Shown here one piece after another: positions 43,325 to 51,722 of a stretch of 64,000 nucleotides of DNA; the first letter of the stretch is position 1; each line of letters begins with the position of its first letter. The DNA lies in contig JAFQAP010000016.1 of the NCBI GenBank assembly GCA_017399965.1, positions 117,489-181,488 of the forward strand. The letters are read 5' to 3'. This DNA comes from Clostridia bacterium (GTDB lineage: Bacteria; Bacillota; Clostridia; Oscillospirales; CAG-382). Position numbers and translations under genes: made by a program. The notes beneath the pieces were generated by a model. That model saw nothing but the letters and a program-made list of their open reading frames with translations. It was not told the origin of the DNA and made no database searches.

Positions 43325-43876
43325 TTAATTATTAAGAAATTCGGCAACAGAAAGTATGGCGTTATATACTTCCCGGTCCTCTGCAGCCGGTCTTGTGTTC
43401 GTGCGGTTACTGTAGATAAGTTTATGTACATCATTACAGTTTATATGCTTAAGCACACAACATGCCGTATCATAAGCTTTGTCCATGTTTCCGTCGCCGC
43501 CGCCAACCAATAATACGGCGCCTTTTTTGGACTTGGGAACGGGATTTTCATTCCTGAAATGACGTGCGCAGAAATATGTCTGGAGGCGGCTGGCAACATC
43601 CAACAGCTTGCCTGTAAGCTCTGAAAAATATATGGGAGAAGCAATGATGACGTTATCGCAATCCTGAATATAATCGTAAATCTCCTGCATTCCGTCGACT
43701 ATTGCACAGCCTTCTTTTTCATAACAATAACGGCAGTCTATACAAGGCGCTATTGAACAACGATATGCATTCACAATTTTGTATTCACCGTCAAGATTTT
43801 TGGTGATAATGTCGATAAGGCTTACCGTATCGCCCTTTACTCTGGGTGAACCGTTAAGAATAAGTGTTTTTTTCAT
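43325..43876 (-). CDS. Flavodoxin-like NAD(P)H-dependent oxidoreductase
   Basis: 183 residues. LILNGSPRVKGDTVSLI is the FMN phosphate loop, and ASPIYFSELTGKLLD is the second flavin motif, as in NADPH-dependent FMN reductases of iron-sulfur flavoprotein type. Cys-rich CIDCRYCYEKEGC could bind a cluster or metal. ATG at 43876 is 8 bases after GGCGG. Confidence 0.82.
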   Translation of the reverse strand: MKKTLILNGSPRVKGDTVSLIDIITKNLDGEYKIVNAYRCSIAPCIDCRYCYEKEGCAIVDGMQEIYDYIQDCDNVIIASPIYFSELTGKLLDVASRLQTYFCARHFRNENPVPKSKKGAVLLVGGGDGNMDKAYDTACCVLKHINCNDVHKLIYSNRTNTRPAAEDREVYNAILSVAEFLNN

Positions 43877-44058
43877 TTTCAATACCGCCTATTGAATAAA
43901 ATATCATTATATTTTATAAATTAGTATATTATAACACGAAAAAACAGATATCGTCAAGCATAAATATGCAACATATTTTATTGTTGGCAGGGTATTGTTT
44001 TAGTGATTTTTACATTATAAAAACATTGTCGGTTTCCTTTTGACCGAATAAATAACAA

Positions 44059-44090
44059 AAACGCACTTTTGCAAAAGCAAAAGTGCGTTT
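44059..44090 (-). terminator. Terminator after tRNA-Pro
   Basis: AAACGCACTTTT/AAAAGTGCGTTT, 12-bp stem with 8-base loop, then T residues on the minus strand. Confidence 0.85.
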
Positions 44091-44092
44091 GT

Positions 44093-44169
44093 TGGTCTGA
44101 GTGACTGGATTTGAACCAGCGGCCTCCACGTCCCCAACGTGGCGCTCTACCAAGCTGAGCCACACCCAG
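44093..44169 (-). tRNA. tRNA-Pro (anticodon GGG)
   Basis: Acceptor CTGGGTG/CACTCAG with one G-T pair, anticodon stem CCACG/CGTGG around TTGGGGA, T arm CTGG-TTCAAAT-CCAG, and encoded ACCA. Promoter at 44185-44213. Confidence 0.96.
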
Positions 44170-44184
44170 ATACGCAACGGTGTT

Positions 44185-44213
44185 ATTATATCACCTGAAA
44201 CTCCAAATGTCAA
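44185..44213 (-). promoter_or_regulatory. Promoter of tRNA-Pro
   Basis: Minus-strand TTGACA (44208-44213), 17 bases, TATAAT (44185-44190): a perfect consensus. The 18-mer at 44217-44234 is identical to that upstream of the rsmA promoter. Confidence 0.88.
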
Positions 44214-44308
44214 TACAAAAATACAAAATATTGTTAAAAAATATTATAGCATTGTTTACATATATTTTTGCATAAGTAACAAAATATATGGAGAGGAGGT
44301 GTATCAAT

Positions 44309-44734
44309 TTGAACAACAATACGCTTCTTGCTTGTGTTCACCGCTCCGCTCAAACCGGTATGTACACAATTCCGCGTATAAATGCCGAAACGGAGAACGA
44401 AAAGTTCATAGCAGAAACAAGCAGACAATATAAAGATTATATGAAAATATACAGAATGTCCAAAAGTATTATGCCGGAAAAGAAACCGTTTAACTGGGAT
44501 ATGTCCCCTATCGCCGCATTAAGGACGGCTTCCATGATAAAGTTAGGCGCCTTTAAGGATGATAGTGTTTCTCATCTTGCGGAAATGCTTTTAATGGGAA
44601 CCGTTGCCGGAGCAACGGATTTAAGAAGACATTTATCCGCCTGCAAAGGTGCCGATAAAAACAGCAAAGCCCTTGCTTTGGGGCTTATAAAGCTGGAAGA
44701 GCAAAATATTGACAGGCTGAAAAGATTTTTATGA
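44309..44734 (+). CDS. All-helical protein of unknown function
   Basis: 141 residues from a TTG with AGGAGGTG 8 bases before it. Predicted nearly all helix, no membrane segment, no Cys pattern; the middle has FNWDMSPIAALRTASM and the end ADKNSKALALGLIKLEEQ. It could be a ferritin-like or spore-coat-like bundle, but no metal ligands line up. I do not recognise the family. Confidence 0.6.
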   Translation: MNNNTLLACVHRSAQTGMYTIPRINAETENEKFIAETSRQYKDYMKIYRMSKSIMPEKKPFNWDMSPIAALRTASMIKLGAFKDDSVSHLAEMLLMGTVAGATDLRRHLSACKGADKNSKALALGLIKLEEQNIDRLKRFL

Positions 44735-44742
44735 ATGTAAAG

Positions 44743-44766
44743 CGGCGCGACGAATGCGTCGCTTTT
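44743..44766 (+). terminator. Short intrinsic terminator
   Basis: GCGACG/CGTCGC (44747-44762) with loop AATG, followed by TTTTC. Confidence 0.6.
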
Positions 44767-44828
44767 CTATTTACAAAAATTAAATTATAATGTATAATAC
44801 CGTTAAATAACAAAAGAAGGCGTTTGGT

Positions 44829-45773
44829 ATGAGAACTGAAACCATAAATAAAAATGACGGTAATCAACGTTTGGATAAATATATGTCCAAACGGTTTAAG
44901 ACGATGCCGCAATCTCTCCTATATAAGTATATTCGCAATAAATGTGTTAAGGTGAACGGTGTTCACGGTAAAGAAAACACATACGTTTATGCAGGCGACA
45001 TTATTACGTATTATATATCCGATGAGTTTTTTGTTAAAAAATCAAGTGATTTTACTTCTCTCAAACCTAACGTGTCCGTGGTTTATGAGGACGAGAACAT
45101 ACTTATTGCAGATAAACCTGCGGGCGTTTCCGTACAGCCGGATGAAAAGCAGGAAAACAACACGCTTATAGATAACATAAAAGCATATCTATATAAAAAA
45201 GGAGAATTTGACCCTCAAAAGGAAAACACCTTCTCCCCTGCTTTGTGCAACAGAATCGACAGAAACACATCAGGCTTGGTAATATCCGCAAAAAATGCCG
45301 AAGCGCTTCGGATAATGAACGGCATTATCAAAGATCGTGAAATTAAAAAAACATATCTTGCCGCCGTGCACGGTGTTTTGGACAAAAAAGAAGATGTTTT
45401 AACAATGTATCTTGAAAAAAAGCAGGATGAAAATATTGTTAAGGTTCGTAAAAAATCAAACGCAGATACAAAAACAGCCGTAACCGGATATAAAGTGATC
45501 GGAGAAACAAAAGACCTTTCGCTTTTGGAGATACACCTGATAACGGGAAGAACCCACCAAATACGCGCCACCTTTTCTGCGATAGGCCATCCCCTTTTAG
45601 GAGACGGAAAATATGCCGTCAACAAAGAAGACCGAAAAAAAGGATACAGCTTTCAACAGCTTTGTTCATATTCCGTTGAGTTTATATTTAAAACAGACAA
45701 AGGAATTCTGAATTATCTTAACGGCAAAAAGATTACCGCAAAAACGCCGGAGTTTATAAAGTTGTTTGAGTGA
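44829..45773 (+). CDS. RluA-family pseudouridine synthase
   Basis: 314 residues. S4 domain at the front (RLDKYMSKRFKTMPQSLLYKY) and catalytic RIDRNTSGLVI with the conserved Asp, plus LITGRTHQIRATF. Family members RluA, RluC, RluD modify 23S rRNA or tRNA; which site cannot be said. It has an AAGG site 8 bases before the ATG. Confidence 0.9.
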   Translation: MRTETINKNDGNQRLDKYMSKRFKTMPQSLLYKYIRNKCVKVNGVHGKENTYVYAGDIITYYISDEFFVKKSSDFTSLKPNVSVVYEDENILIADKPAGVSVQPDEKQENNTLIDNIKAYLYKKGEFDPQKENTFSPALCNRIDRNTSGLVISAKNAEALRIMNGIIKDREIKKTYLAAVHGVLDKKEDVLTMYLEKKQDENIVKVRKKSNADTKTAVTGYKVIGETKDLSLLEIHLITGRTHQIRATFSAIGHPLLGDGKYAVNKEDRKKGYSFQQLCSYSVEFIFKTDKGILNYLNGKKITAKTPEFIKLFE

Positions 45774-46247
45774 TTATTTATCGGAAAATCCTTTGGCGGC
45801 AATAACGCTGTTTTTATATTCGTTTTCGCCGGTTACTTCTCGTATTACCTTAATAAAATCGGGAATGCGGAATTCACTGTCCTCTGAGGGAAGCTCAATT
45901 TCCAACAAAGCGTGAGTGTATCCTGCGCCGAAATCGTCAAGCTCGAAATCAAATCCATTGTGTGGGATAATATATCTTCGTTTTAAAACAGGACATCTTT
46001 CCGCATCTGCTGTTTTGAGCAATTCGTAGTATTCGTTTTGGGTTATTTTCCGTTCTTCTTCTACGCGTGTGATGTCTGTTACAGAAGTTTTTACCGTATG
46101 TGTGTACACGGTTTTATCCACGTATTTTCTCATTCGCACCCGTCCTTTGGGGACAAGATATGTTTGTTCTATATCGCTGAAATCATAACCGCGAAGAATG
46201 TTATCATCCGGTCTGATTATTAAAAATTTTCTTTCTATTTCAAACAT
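45774..46247 (-). CDS. CYTH domain protein (triphosphate tunnel)
   Basis: 157 residues starting with FEIERKFLI, the ExExK motif of CYTH enzymes, with further basic and acidic strands (RVRMRKYV, EEERKIT, LLEIELPS) of the eight-strand tunnel. Bacterial members hydrolyse tripolyphosphate or similar. It converges on the RluA gene, with which it shares the end. Confidence 0.88.
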   Translation of the reverse strand: MFEIERKFLIIRPDDNILRGYDFSDIEQTYLVPKGRVRMRKYVDKTVYTHTVKTSVTDITRVEEERKITQNEYYELLKTADAERCPVLKRRYIIPHNGFDFELDDFGAGYTHALLEIELPSEDSEFRIPDFIKVIREVTGENEYKNSVIAAKGFSDK

Positions 46248-46271
46248 AATAACCTCTTATTTTTAAAAGAT

Positions 46272-46298
46272 AAGCGACCGTTAAGCATACGGTCGCTT
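46272..46298 (-). terminator. Terminator of the xerD-YesL unit
   Basis: AAGCGACCGT/ACGGTCGCTT, perfect 10-bp stem with 7-base loop; T-rich on both sides. Placed after the YesL-like gene on the minus strand. Confidence 0.8.
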
Positions 46299-46333
46299 TT
46301 GTTTGTTTACTGTTTTTGGGGGATATTTAAAGA

Positions 46334-47332
46334 TCAACCTCGGTCGGTGAAGACGGGGTCATCATCTCCGATGCTTCTTTCGGGATCCTCCTCGGGATGA
46401 TCGTTATAATATGCATCGGCAACGTGTTTTTTGACAGCGGGCCAAGCACAGAAAGCGGATGTGTAAGTTAACAAAGATATAAGAATTATCATCGGCAGTA
46501 TAAGGCTCACCGATACAAAAACACCCGATGCAAACATATAATACTCGATAACAAGCAAAAGTGCTGAAACAAGGACTCCAACAACGTTGCGCTTGAAATT
46601 AAGAGTAACGAAATACAGAGAATTTTTGAGTATCTGCTTAATCTTGAGATCAAAAGTTATCATTTGCAGATAAATGTAAAATCTCATTACGAAATAAACA
46701 AATGAAATAAAAATAGAAAAAACGTACAAGAACAGATACATTGTGCTGTTGGCGGCGTTGGCATTATAGGCAATGATATCGTAAACGAGAAGGAAAATCA
46801 AAGCTACGTCAACAACACCGAAAAGCATCGCTTGTTTCCAGTTGCGTTTTAATGCGTCAAAATAAATGCTCCAAACAAAGTTGCAGTCACCGCGGGCCGC
46901 ATTTCTGCAAACTGCGGTAAGTCCCGCACAGGAAGGACCGAAGGTAAAAATTGCCAAAGCACCTATACAAAAGAGAACGATCGTGGTTGTGTTGTGAACA
47001 GAGGTGGGACGCACAGCACTGCTCAAAGTGAGAAAAGCGGAGATCAAAGGGCTGCCGCCGTACTGAGAAACGCCGTAATATATGGGATAAATGGAATCGG
47101 CAGGCATATTGATGCTGGTAAACAAAGGGAAAGCAACGGCGAAGCAGACAATGGGAATATTGGTGAGCAAGAATAAAAGATTTGCAATAGTCAGCTTGGT
47201 AATATTATTCCAGATAGCAGAGAAATAATGAACAAAACCAAACGGAGGATGCTTAGAAGCGTCATCCTTGGAATAGCCTCTGTCCCGTTTATTGTTACCG
47301 CTAAAGAAATTATAAATATAGTTTTTTGCCAA
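46334..47332 (-). CDS. DUF624 (YesL-like) membrane protein
   Basis: 332 residues, TTG start with GAGGTG 8 bases before. About six membrane helices; the WNNITKLTIANLLFLLTNIP block and GPSCAGLTAVCRNAARG are typical of YesL/DUF624 proteins. These occur near carbohydrate transport genes, but here the partner is a recombinase gene 18 bases upstream. An acidic tail (HPEEDPERSIGDDD) ends it. Function unknown. Confidence 0.75.
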   Translation of the reverse strand: MAKNYIYNFFSGNNKRDRGYSKDDASKHPPFGFVHYFSAIWNNITKLTIANLLFLLTNIPIVCFAVAFPLFTSINMPADSIYPIYYGVSQYGGSPLISAFLTLSSAVRPTSVHNTTTIVLFCIGALAIFTFGPSCAGLTAVCRNAARGDCNFVWSIYFDALKRNWKQAMLFGVVDVALIFLLVYDIIAYNANAANSTMYLFLYVFSIFISFVYFVMRFYIYLQMITFDLKIKQILKNSLYFVTLNFKRNVVGVLVSALLLVIEYYMFASGVFVSVSLILPMIILISLLTYTSAFCAWPAVKKHVADAYYNDHPEEDPERSIGDDDPVFTDRG

Positions 47333-47350
47333 AATCGGTCACCTCATAAA

Positions 47351-48256
47351 TTAAGCACGGGGATGGAATTTAATATAACCGCTGTTAAGTTTGTTTTTGA
47401 TAAGCTGTGCGTAGCGCATCGTAGAGGAAATATCGGAATGTCCCAAAATCTCCTGAATATCGTGGATATCCGCGCCGTTTTCCAGCAAGTGCGCCGCAAA
47501 AGAGTGGCGTAAAGTGTGAGGGGTTATATCTTTTTGAATCTTTGCGCTTTCCGCGTAAGATTTGAGTATCTTCCAGAAACCTTGCCGTGTCATACGCTCG
47601 CCCTGAACATTAACGAACAGCGCCTTCTCATCGGGATGAAGCACCAAAAGCTTTCTTGAGCTCTCGATATAAACGGAAAGAGCGCGGAGAGCAATAGGAT
47701 ACAAAGAAACGAAACGTTCCTTTTCGCCGTTGCCGCATCGGATAAATGCAAGTTGAAGATTAACGTCGTCAATGTTTAATGAAACCAGTTCAGTAACCTT
47801 AATGCCGGTAGCATAAAGAAGTTCCAGCATAGCTTTATCGCGCTTGCCTTTGATATCAGAAACGTTAGGCTGAGCCAAAAGCAGCTCGATCTCTTTGGAG
47901 GTAAGAACCTGAGGTCCCTTTTTTTCAAGTTTATCGTTGGGGATTTCACGGGCGGGATTATGCTCAACCACTCCGTTACTTATAAGGAACTGAAAAAGAG
48001 AACGCAAAGCAGAAAGAGAACGGCTGACAGAGGCGGGAGATAACCCAAGATTACCGAGATATTGTTTGTAATCAGCAACATCATCTACGGTTAAGGAAGA
48101 GAAATCATCGATCTTTGCAACGGAAGCGTAATCAAAAAATTTTTTAAGATCACGCACATAGGCTTGAAGAGTGTTGTCAGAAGATTTCTTGACATCTCTT
48201 AAGTAGTTAATATATTCAGTATATTGTGATGTCATTTTGTCTTTAACAACTTCCAT
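47351..48256 (-). CDS. XerD-like tyrosine recombinase with Arg-to-Lys active-site change
   Basis: 301 residues, SAM-like N-domain (8-95) and catalytic C-domain. Kept residues: Lys179, His247, Arg250, His273 and nucleophile Tyr282. The first catalytic Arg, normally in ATGLRVSEL, is Lys153 in ATGIKVTEL. Arg at this place holds the scissile phosphate, so the protein may be weak or act only with a partner. Another, fully canonical recombinase sits at 51723. Named XerD-like by best length and motifs. Confidence 0.82.
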   Translation of the reverse strand: MEVVKDKMTSQYTEYINYLRDVKKSSDNTLQAYVRDLKKFFDYASVAKIDDFSSLTVDDVADYKQYLGNLGLSPASVSRSLSALRSLFQFLISNGVVEHNPAREIPNDKLEKKGPQVLTSKEIELLLAQPNVSDIKGKRDKAMLELLYATGIKVTELVSLNIDDVNLQLAFIRCGNGEKERFVSLYPIALRALSVYIESSRKLLVLHPDEKALFVNVQGERMTRQGFWKILKSYAESAKIQKDITPHTLRHSFAAHLLENGADIHDIQEILGHSDISSTMRYAQLIKNKLNSGYIKFHPRA

Positions 48257-48279
48257 TGATTTTAAACCTCAAAACTTTG

Positions 48280-48837
48280 CTAAAACAGCAAGGTGATTAA
48301 ATAAGAAAACAAAAGGGAAAAAACAGCGTACAATATGTAAGCCAAAGCATTGTACAGAATCGGAAAAAAACGTATTTTTTGCGGAAAAACATAAGAGAAA
48401 CAAAAGGAAATAATAAAAATATCAAGCAATATCAGACAAGACGTGAGAAAAGCAAAAACCAAAGAAGAAAAAACACTGTACTGATACATGATCAGCTTGA
48501 TAGTTATTCCGGTGATAACACCTTCGCATATTAAAAACAGCAAGGAAACCGGATAACGCAAGAAAGAAAAACCGACAAAAAACAGAAAAAGGGCGAAAAA
48601 ACAACGCTCTGCGCAAAAGAGAGACACGCCGTTTTCGGTGATTGAGAGCACAAAAGAAGCAGACTCTATATCCAATCTTCCGGGAACGAGCGCGGCGCCG
48701 AGAAGCGTTGAGATGAAATATGCAGCGAGAAAAACAAGAAAAATGATTTTATATTTTTTAGGTATTTTTTCGCGTTTGGGTTTGTCCGGCATGGGTGTGC
48801 TTACAGGAACGGGTAATAAAGTAATTTCTGTATTCAT
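48280..48837 (-). CDS. Membrane protein with about five helices, unknown
   Basis: 185 residues. A Pro/Lys-rich cytoplasmic start, then hydrophobic helices near 30-50, 75-95, 98-120, 122-145 and 155-183. It lies just before the xerD-like gene, in the place where SpoIIM is found in some Firmicutes, and length agrees, but I do not see enough motif to claim it. GGAGG is 8 bases before the ATG at 48837. Confidence 0.6.
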   Translation of the reverse strand: MNTEITLLPVPVSTPMPDKPKREKIPKKYKIIFLVFLAAYFISTLLGAALVPGRLDIESASFVLSITENGVSLFCAERCFFALFLFFVGFSFLRYPVSLLFLICEGVITGITIKLIMYQYSVFSSLVFAFLTSCLILLDIFIISFCFSYVFPQKIRFFPILYNALAYILYAVFSLLFSYLITLLF

Positions 48838-49156
48838 GGTCAAATCCTCCATAGGAAAATATATGGAAAACGGCGTGACCATATGCAAAACACACGCAAA
48901 TCTGGAACAAGAATATAATAATACAATTTACATAATTTTTCAAGTACATTTTCCACTCTTTTGTAAAATTGTTAATTATGACTATGTGTTATGTAAACTG
49001 AATTATGTAAATTATGCAAACCTGCTCATAATATGGGTGTTTTTTGATAACGGATATCAATATATAGTTCGTCTTTTCTTTGCATACACAACTGAACATA
49101 ATTCCCACCGTCATTTTGCACAATAAGAAAAGAGCCCCTCTGAGGCTCTTAAAATT
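48838..49156. other. 319-base gap with promoter and small direct repeats
   Basis: No gene seen. It contains a minus-strand promoter TTGAAA (48938-48943)-N17-TATTAT (48915-48920) for the membrane protein gene at 48280, then three direct copies of TTATGTAAA or TTATGCAAA at 48989, 49003 and 49012, and the AEC transporter terminator at 49130-49150. The rest is AT-rich sequence without structure I can name. Confidence 0.55.
49122..49150 (-). terminator. Terminator of the AEC transporter unit
   Basis: AAGAGCC/GGCTCTT with 7-base loop (49130-49150), followed by TTCTTATT on the minus strand. Confidence 0.8.
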
Positions 49157-50080
49157 CTATGCAAGTAACATTAGAAGCGGTATGGTGATTACACAAAGCA
49201 GAGTTGAGATAAGTACTGCGTTTGCGGCAGATTTCTGTCCGGCTCCCAAAACTTCGGAAAGGTTAAGCACTACGCTCGCCGTGGGACACGAACACAAAAT
49301 ATAGAATGATGCTCTGAACCCGTAATCCAATGGCAGGAAATACACCAGCAGATAGCTGATTATGGGAAACACAAGAAGCTTTACCGCCGAGGAAAGATAT
49401 GCATGTTTATCTTTTGCAAGCTCCCCTACCCTTACGGTTGCGAGCCGCATGCCCAGAATAAGCATACATAAAGGTGTAGACATTTTTCCCAGCACGGATA
49501 CTGCGTTATCTATAACCGGTGTAAGCTTTATTTCCAGCAAAAACAAAGGCAACGAAAAACACAGAGCCAATACAGGCGGATTAAGAATTATTTTCTTAAC
49601 GCTCATATATTTTTTATCGCCTGTAATAAACATTGAACCTGCTGTCCAGGAGATAATGTTCATTCCCACTATGTAAACTGCTGAGTAAGCAACCGCTTCG
49701 GGGTTATCCGGTAAAAGAGACTGTAAGAGCGGTACTCCGAAAAATCCGGCGTTACTTAATACGCACGCCACTGAGCAAACCCTGTAACCGGGATCTTTAT
49801 CTCCCTTTTTCTTAAGCACCAGCCACATTAACGTAAGAACAATTATCTGCAGCACGAATGACAGCAAGAGAAATAATCCAAGGTTTATAAGCAGCTCGTT
49901 TGTATAATCTACGCAGTTGAAGGAATAGATGGACAGTGCGGGACTGCATACATAGAGAAGCACCTTCGCAAATGATGCGATATGGGACTGATCTATCATT
50001 TTTAATTTAACAAAAATAAAACCCGGCACCGAATATGCCAACATTATCAGCACATTCAGTGCCGTGGTAGTAAATTCCAT
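49157..50080 (-). CDS. AEC family transporter
   Basis: 307 residues with ten hydrophobic helices in two halves. VLSNAGFFGVPLLQSLLP is the hallmark of the auxin-efflux-carrier family; many bacterial members move malate or other organic acids. It starts one base after the nitroreductase stop. Substrate not known. Confidence 0.88.
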   Translation of the reverse strand: MEFTTTALNVLIMLAYSVPGFIFVKLKMIDQSHIASFAKVLLYVCSPALSIYSFNCVDYTNELLINLGLFLLLSFVLQIIVLTLMWLVLKKKGDKDPGYRVCSVACVLSNAGFFGVPLLQSLLPDNPEAVAYSAVYIVGMNIISWTAGSMFITGDKKYMSVKKIILNPPVLALCFSLPLFLLEIKLTPVIDNAVSVLGKMSTPLCMLILGMRLATVRVGELAKDKHAYLSSAVKLLVFPIISYLLVYFLPLDYGFRASFYILCSCPTASVVLNLSEVLGAGQKSAANAVLISTLLCVITIPLLMLLA

Positions 50081-50081
50081 A

Positions 50082-50597
50082 TTAACCTACGTAAACAGCG
50101 TAATCTGCTTTTCTTATTTTCTTTTCGGGAAAACCGTCTGCGGGATAGCCCAGAATACAGCAGCCTACGCCTACATATCCTTCAAGGCCGTATTGCGCCA
50201 AGAGATTTTTGCCGTATTCAGATTCAAACATTTGCTTACAACGGTGTATCCAGCAAGCACCGAGTCCGATAGCGTATGCGGCGTTAAGCATATTGCCCAG
50301 TGCAAGAGATCCGTCTTCGATATTTGTGATTATGCCTTCCTTTACAAGAACACAGATAACGGTAGGAGCGCCGTAAAAGGGATCACCTTCCCTATCCATA
50401 AAAGAGGCGTTAAGGGCAGAAAGCTCATCCCGTATTTTTTTATTCTGAACAGCGATAAATACAGGGCTTTGTCTGTTCATTCCGGTGGGAGCGTTTTTTC
50501 CCGCCTCAAGCACTGTTTCAAGTTCTTCTTTGGAAATTTGTTCTTCTTTATAGCAGCGAACGCTGACGCGGTCGTTGAGCGCCTTGATAGCATCCAT
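50082..50597 (-). CDS. Nitroreductase family protein
   Basis: 171 residues. The FMN motif RVSVRCYKEEQISKEEL and NAPTGMNRQSPVF, plus GACWIHRC and a VGVGCCILGYPA end, fit the FMN-dependent nitroreductase fold. It may reduce quinones or nitro compounds. Between the CBM9-like and AEC genes with gaps of 8 and 1 bases. Confidence 0.88.
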   Translation of the reverse strand: MDAIKALNDRVSVRCYKEEQISKEELETVLEAGKNAPTGMNRQSPVFIAVQNKKIRDELSALNASFMDREGDPFYGAPTVICVLVKEGIITNIEDGSLALGNMLNAAYAIGLGACWIHRCKQMFESEYGKNLLAQYGLEGYVGVGCCILGYPADGFPEKKIRKADYAVYVG

Positions 50598-50605
50598 TTT
50601 ATCAC

Positions 50606-51202
50606 CTACATTATGGTCAATGTTCCGAAAAATTCAGGTCTGTGGAAATCGGGTTTTTCAAGGCTTATGGGAGACCAGCTGCCAAAATGAGGAATTTCGG
50701 TTTCGTCACCGCACTTATAGAAATTGCCCTTAAAAGTGTAGCCGTTACCAAATGTACATTTGCCAAACAACTGCTCGATAAACGCAAAGGAAAATTCAAC
50801 CTCAACCGTCCAGCAGCCGTCCTTGTGCTCGGAGGTAACAACGGGAAGCTCTGTTACGACTTGATCTATGGGAGTTTTGTTCTTTCTGTCCGTGCGTATG
50901 GCGGAAAGAAAAGCTCCTGCGGAATTCATTTCAAAATTCATATAAAGAGGAGATTTATTGTTGAAGGAAACAAAAAATTCAAGACAGCTGTCGGTATAAA
51001 CGGGATCGCCGTAGTTGGAATAACGGGTTAGAGGATCTTTTTCAAACGCAGTCATCTTCAAAACAAAGCCTTTGCCGTTTATCATCGCAAGCTGTGCGTA
51101 TGCTTCGGGAGTATATTCCTTTCCCCAAACATATGAATTAATTTGTGCTTTGGGAATGTCTGCCCAATCAATTACGTTTGTTCTTTTAACGATATATTGC
51201 AT
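50606..51202 (-). CDS. Carbohydrate-binding family 9-like protein
   Basis: 198 residues. YTDSCLEFFVSF, YMNFEMNSAGAFLSAIRTDR and WTVEVEFSFAFIEQLFG are typical of the short stand-alone CBM9-like proteins. No signal peptide. Role unknown; the family binds sugars when fused to xylanases. Second gene of a four-gene minus unit. Confidence 0.8.
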   Translation of the reverse strand: MQYIVKRTNVIDWADIPKAQINSYVWGKEYTPEAYAQLAMINGKGFVLKMTAFEKDPLTRYSNYGDPVYTDSCLEFFVSFNNKSPLYMNFEMNSAGAFLSAIRTDRKNKTPIDQVVTELPVVTSEHKDGCWTVEVEFSFAFIEQLFGKCTFGNGYTFKGNFYKCGDETEIPHFGSWSPISLEKPDFHRPEFFGTLTIM

Positions 51203-51222
51203 ATCCTGTATCCTCTCTCGGT

Positions 51223-51600
51223 TTAGTTATCGTCGTTTTCGTCTTCTTCGATCTCTATGATCTCCTCGTAATCGGTGCTGTGTTTACGCAAAAAGCCTGC
51301 AAGAACCAGCAAAAGTACCATAAATGCAAGCAGAGCAACAATAAGTACCGCGCCCCAGAGAGAAGGTGTTTCCAAAAATCCTTTTAAACCGTCATAAACA
51401 AGATATCCTGCGGGAACCAGGGCAAAAACTATGGCTGTAACCGCAATAAGGGTATAACAAAGGATACGCATAAGACGGTAATCGTTCATCATCTTGCTTA
51501 TCATATTATTTTGCTTAACGATAAGTGCGTTTTGTCTTTTTATAAGCTTTTTCATTTCATCAAGGACGTAATCACTTTGATTATTGTTTCTGTTATCCAT
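51223..51600 (-). CDS. Small two-helix membrane protein
   Basis: 125 residues: polar N-terminus, possible coiled coil (12-45, with MKKLIKRQNALIVKQNN), two membrane helices (48-70, 80-105) and an acidic tail EEIIEIEEDENDDN. No family recognised. GGAGG 8 bases before the ATG. First gene of the unit that runs to the AEC transporter. Confidence 0.65.
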   Translation of the reverse strand: MDNRNNNQSDYVLDEMKKLIKRQNALIVKQNNMISKMMNDYRLMRILCYTLIAVTAIVFALVPAGYLVYDGLKGFLETPSLWGAVLIVALLAFMVLLLVLAGFLRKHSTDYEEIIEIEEDENDDN

Positions 51601-51675
51601 CTTGTTTACCTCCGGAATCTTTTTTGTAAATATAACATATCTTACGCTGAATGTCAATTAAAAACAAAAAAACTG

Positions 51676-51704
51676 TTGAAAATACAATCCAAAACGGTTA
51701 TAAT
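51676..51704 (+). promoter_or_regulatory. Promoter of the xerC-thioesterase-smpB unit
   Basis: TTGAAA (51676-51681), 17 bases, TATAAT (51699-51704), 19 bases before the ATG. Confidence 0.85.
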
Positions 51705-51722
51705 TGTTTAGAGGTGAAAAAT

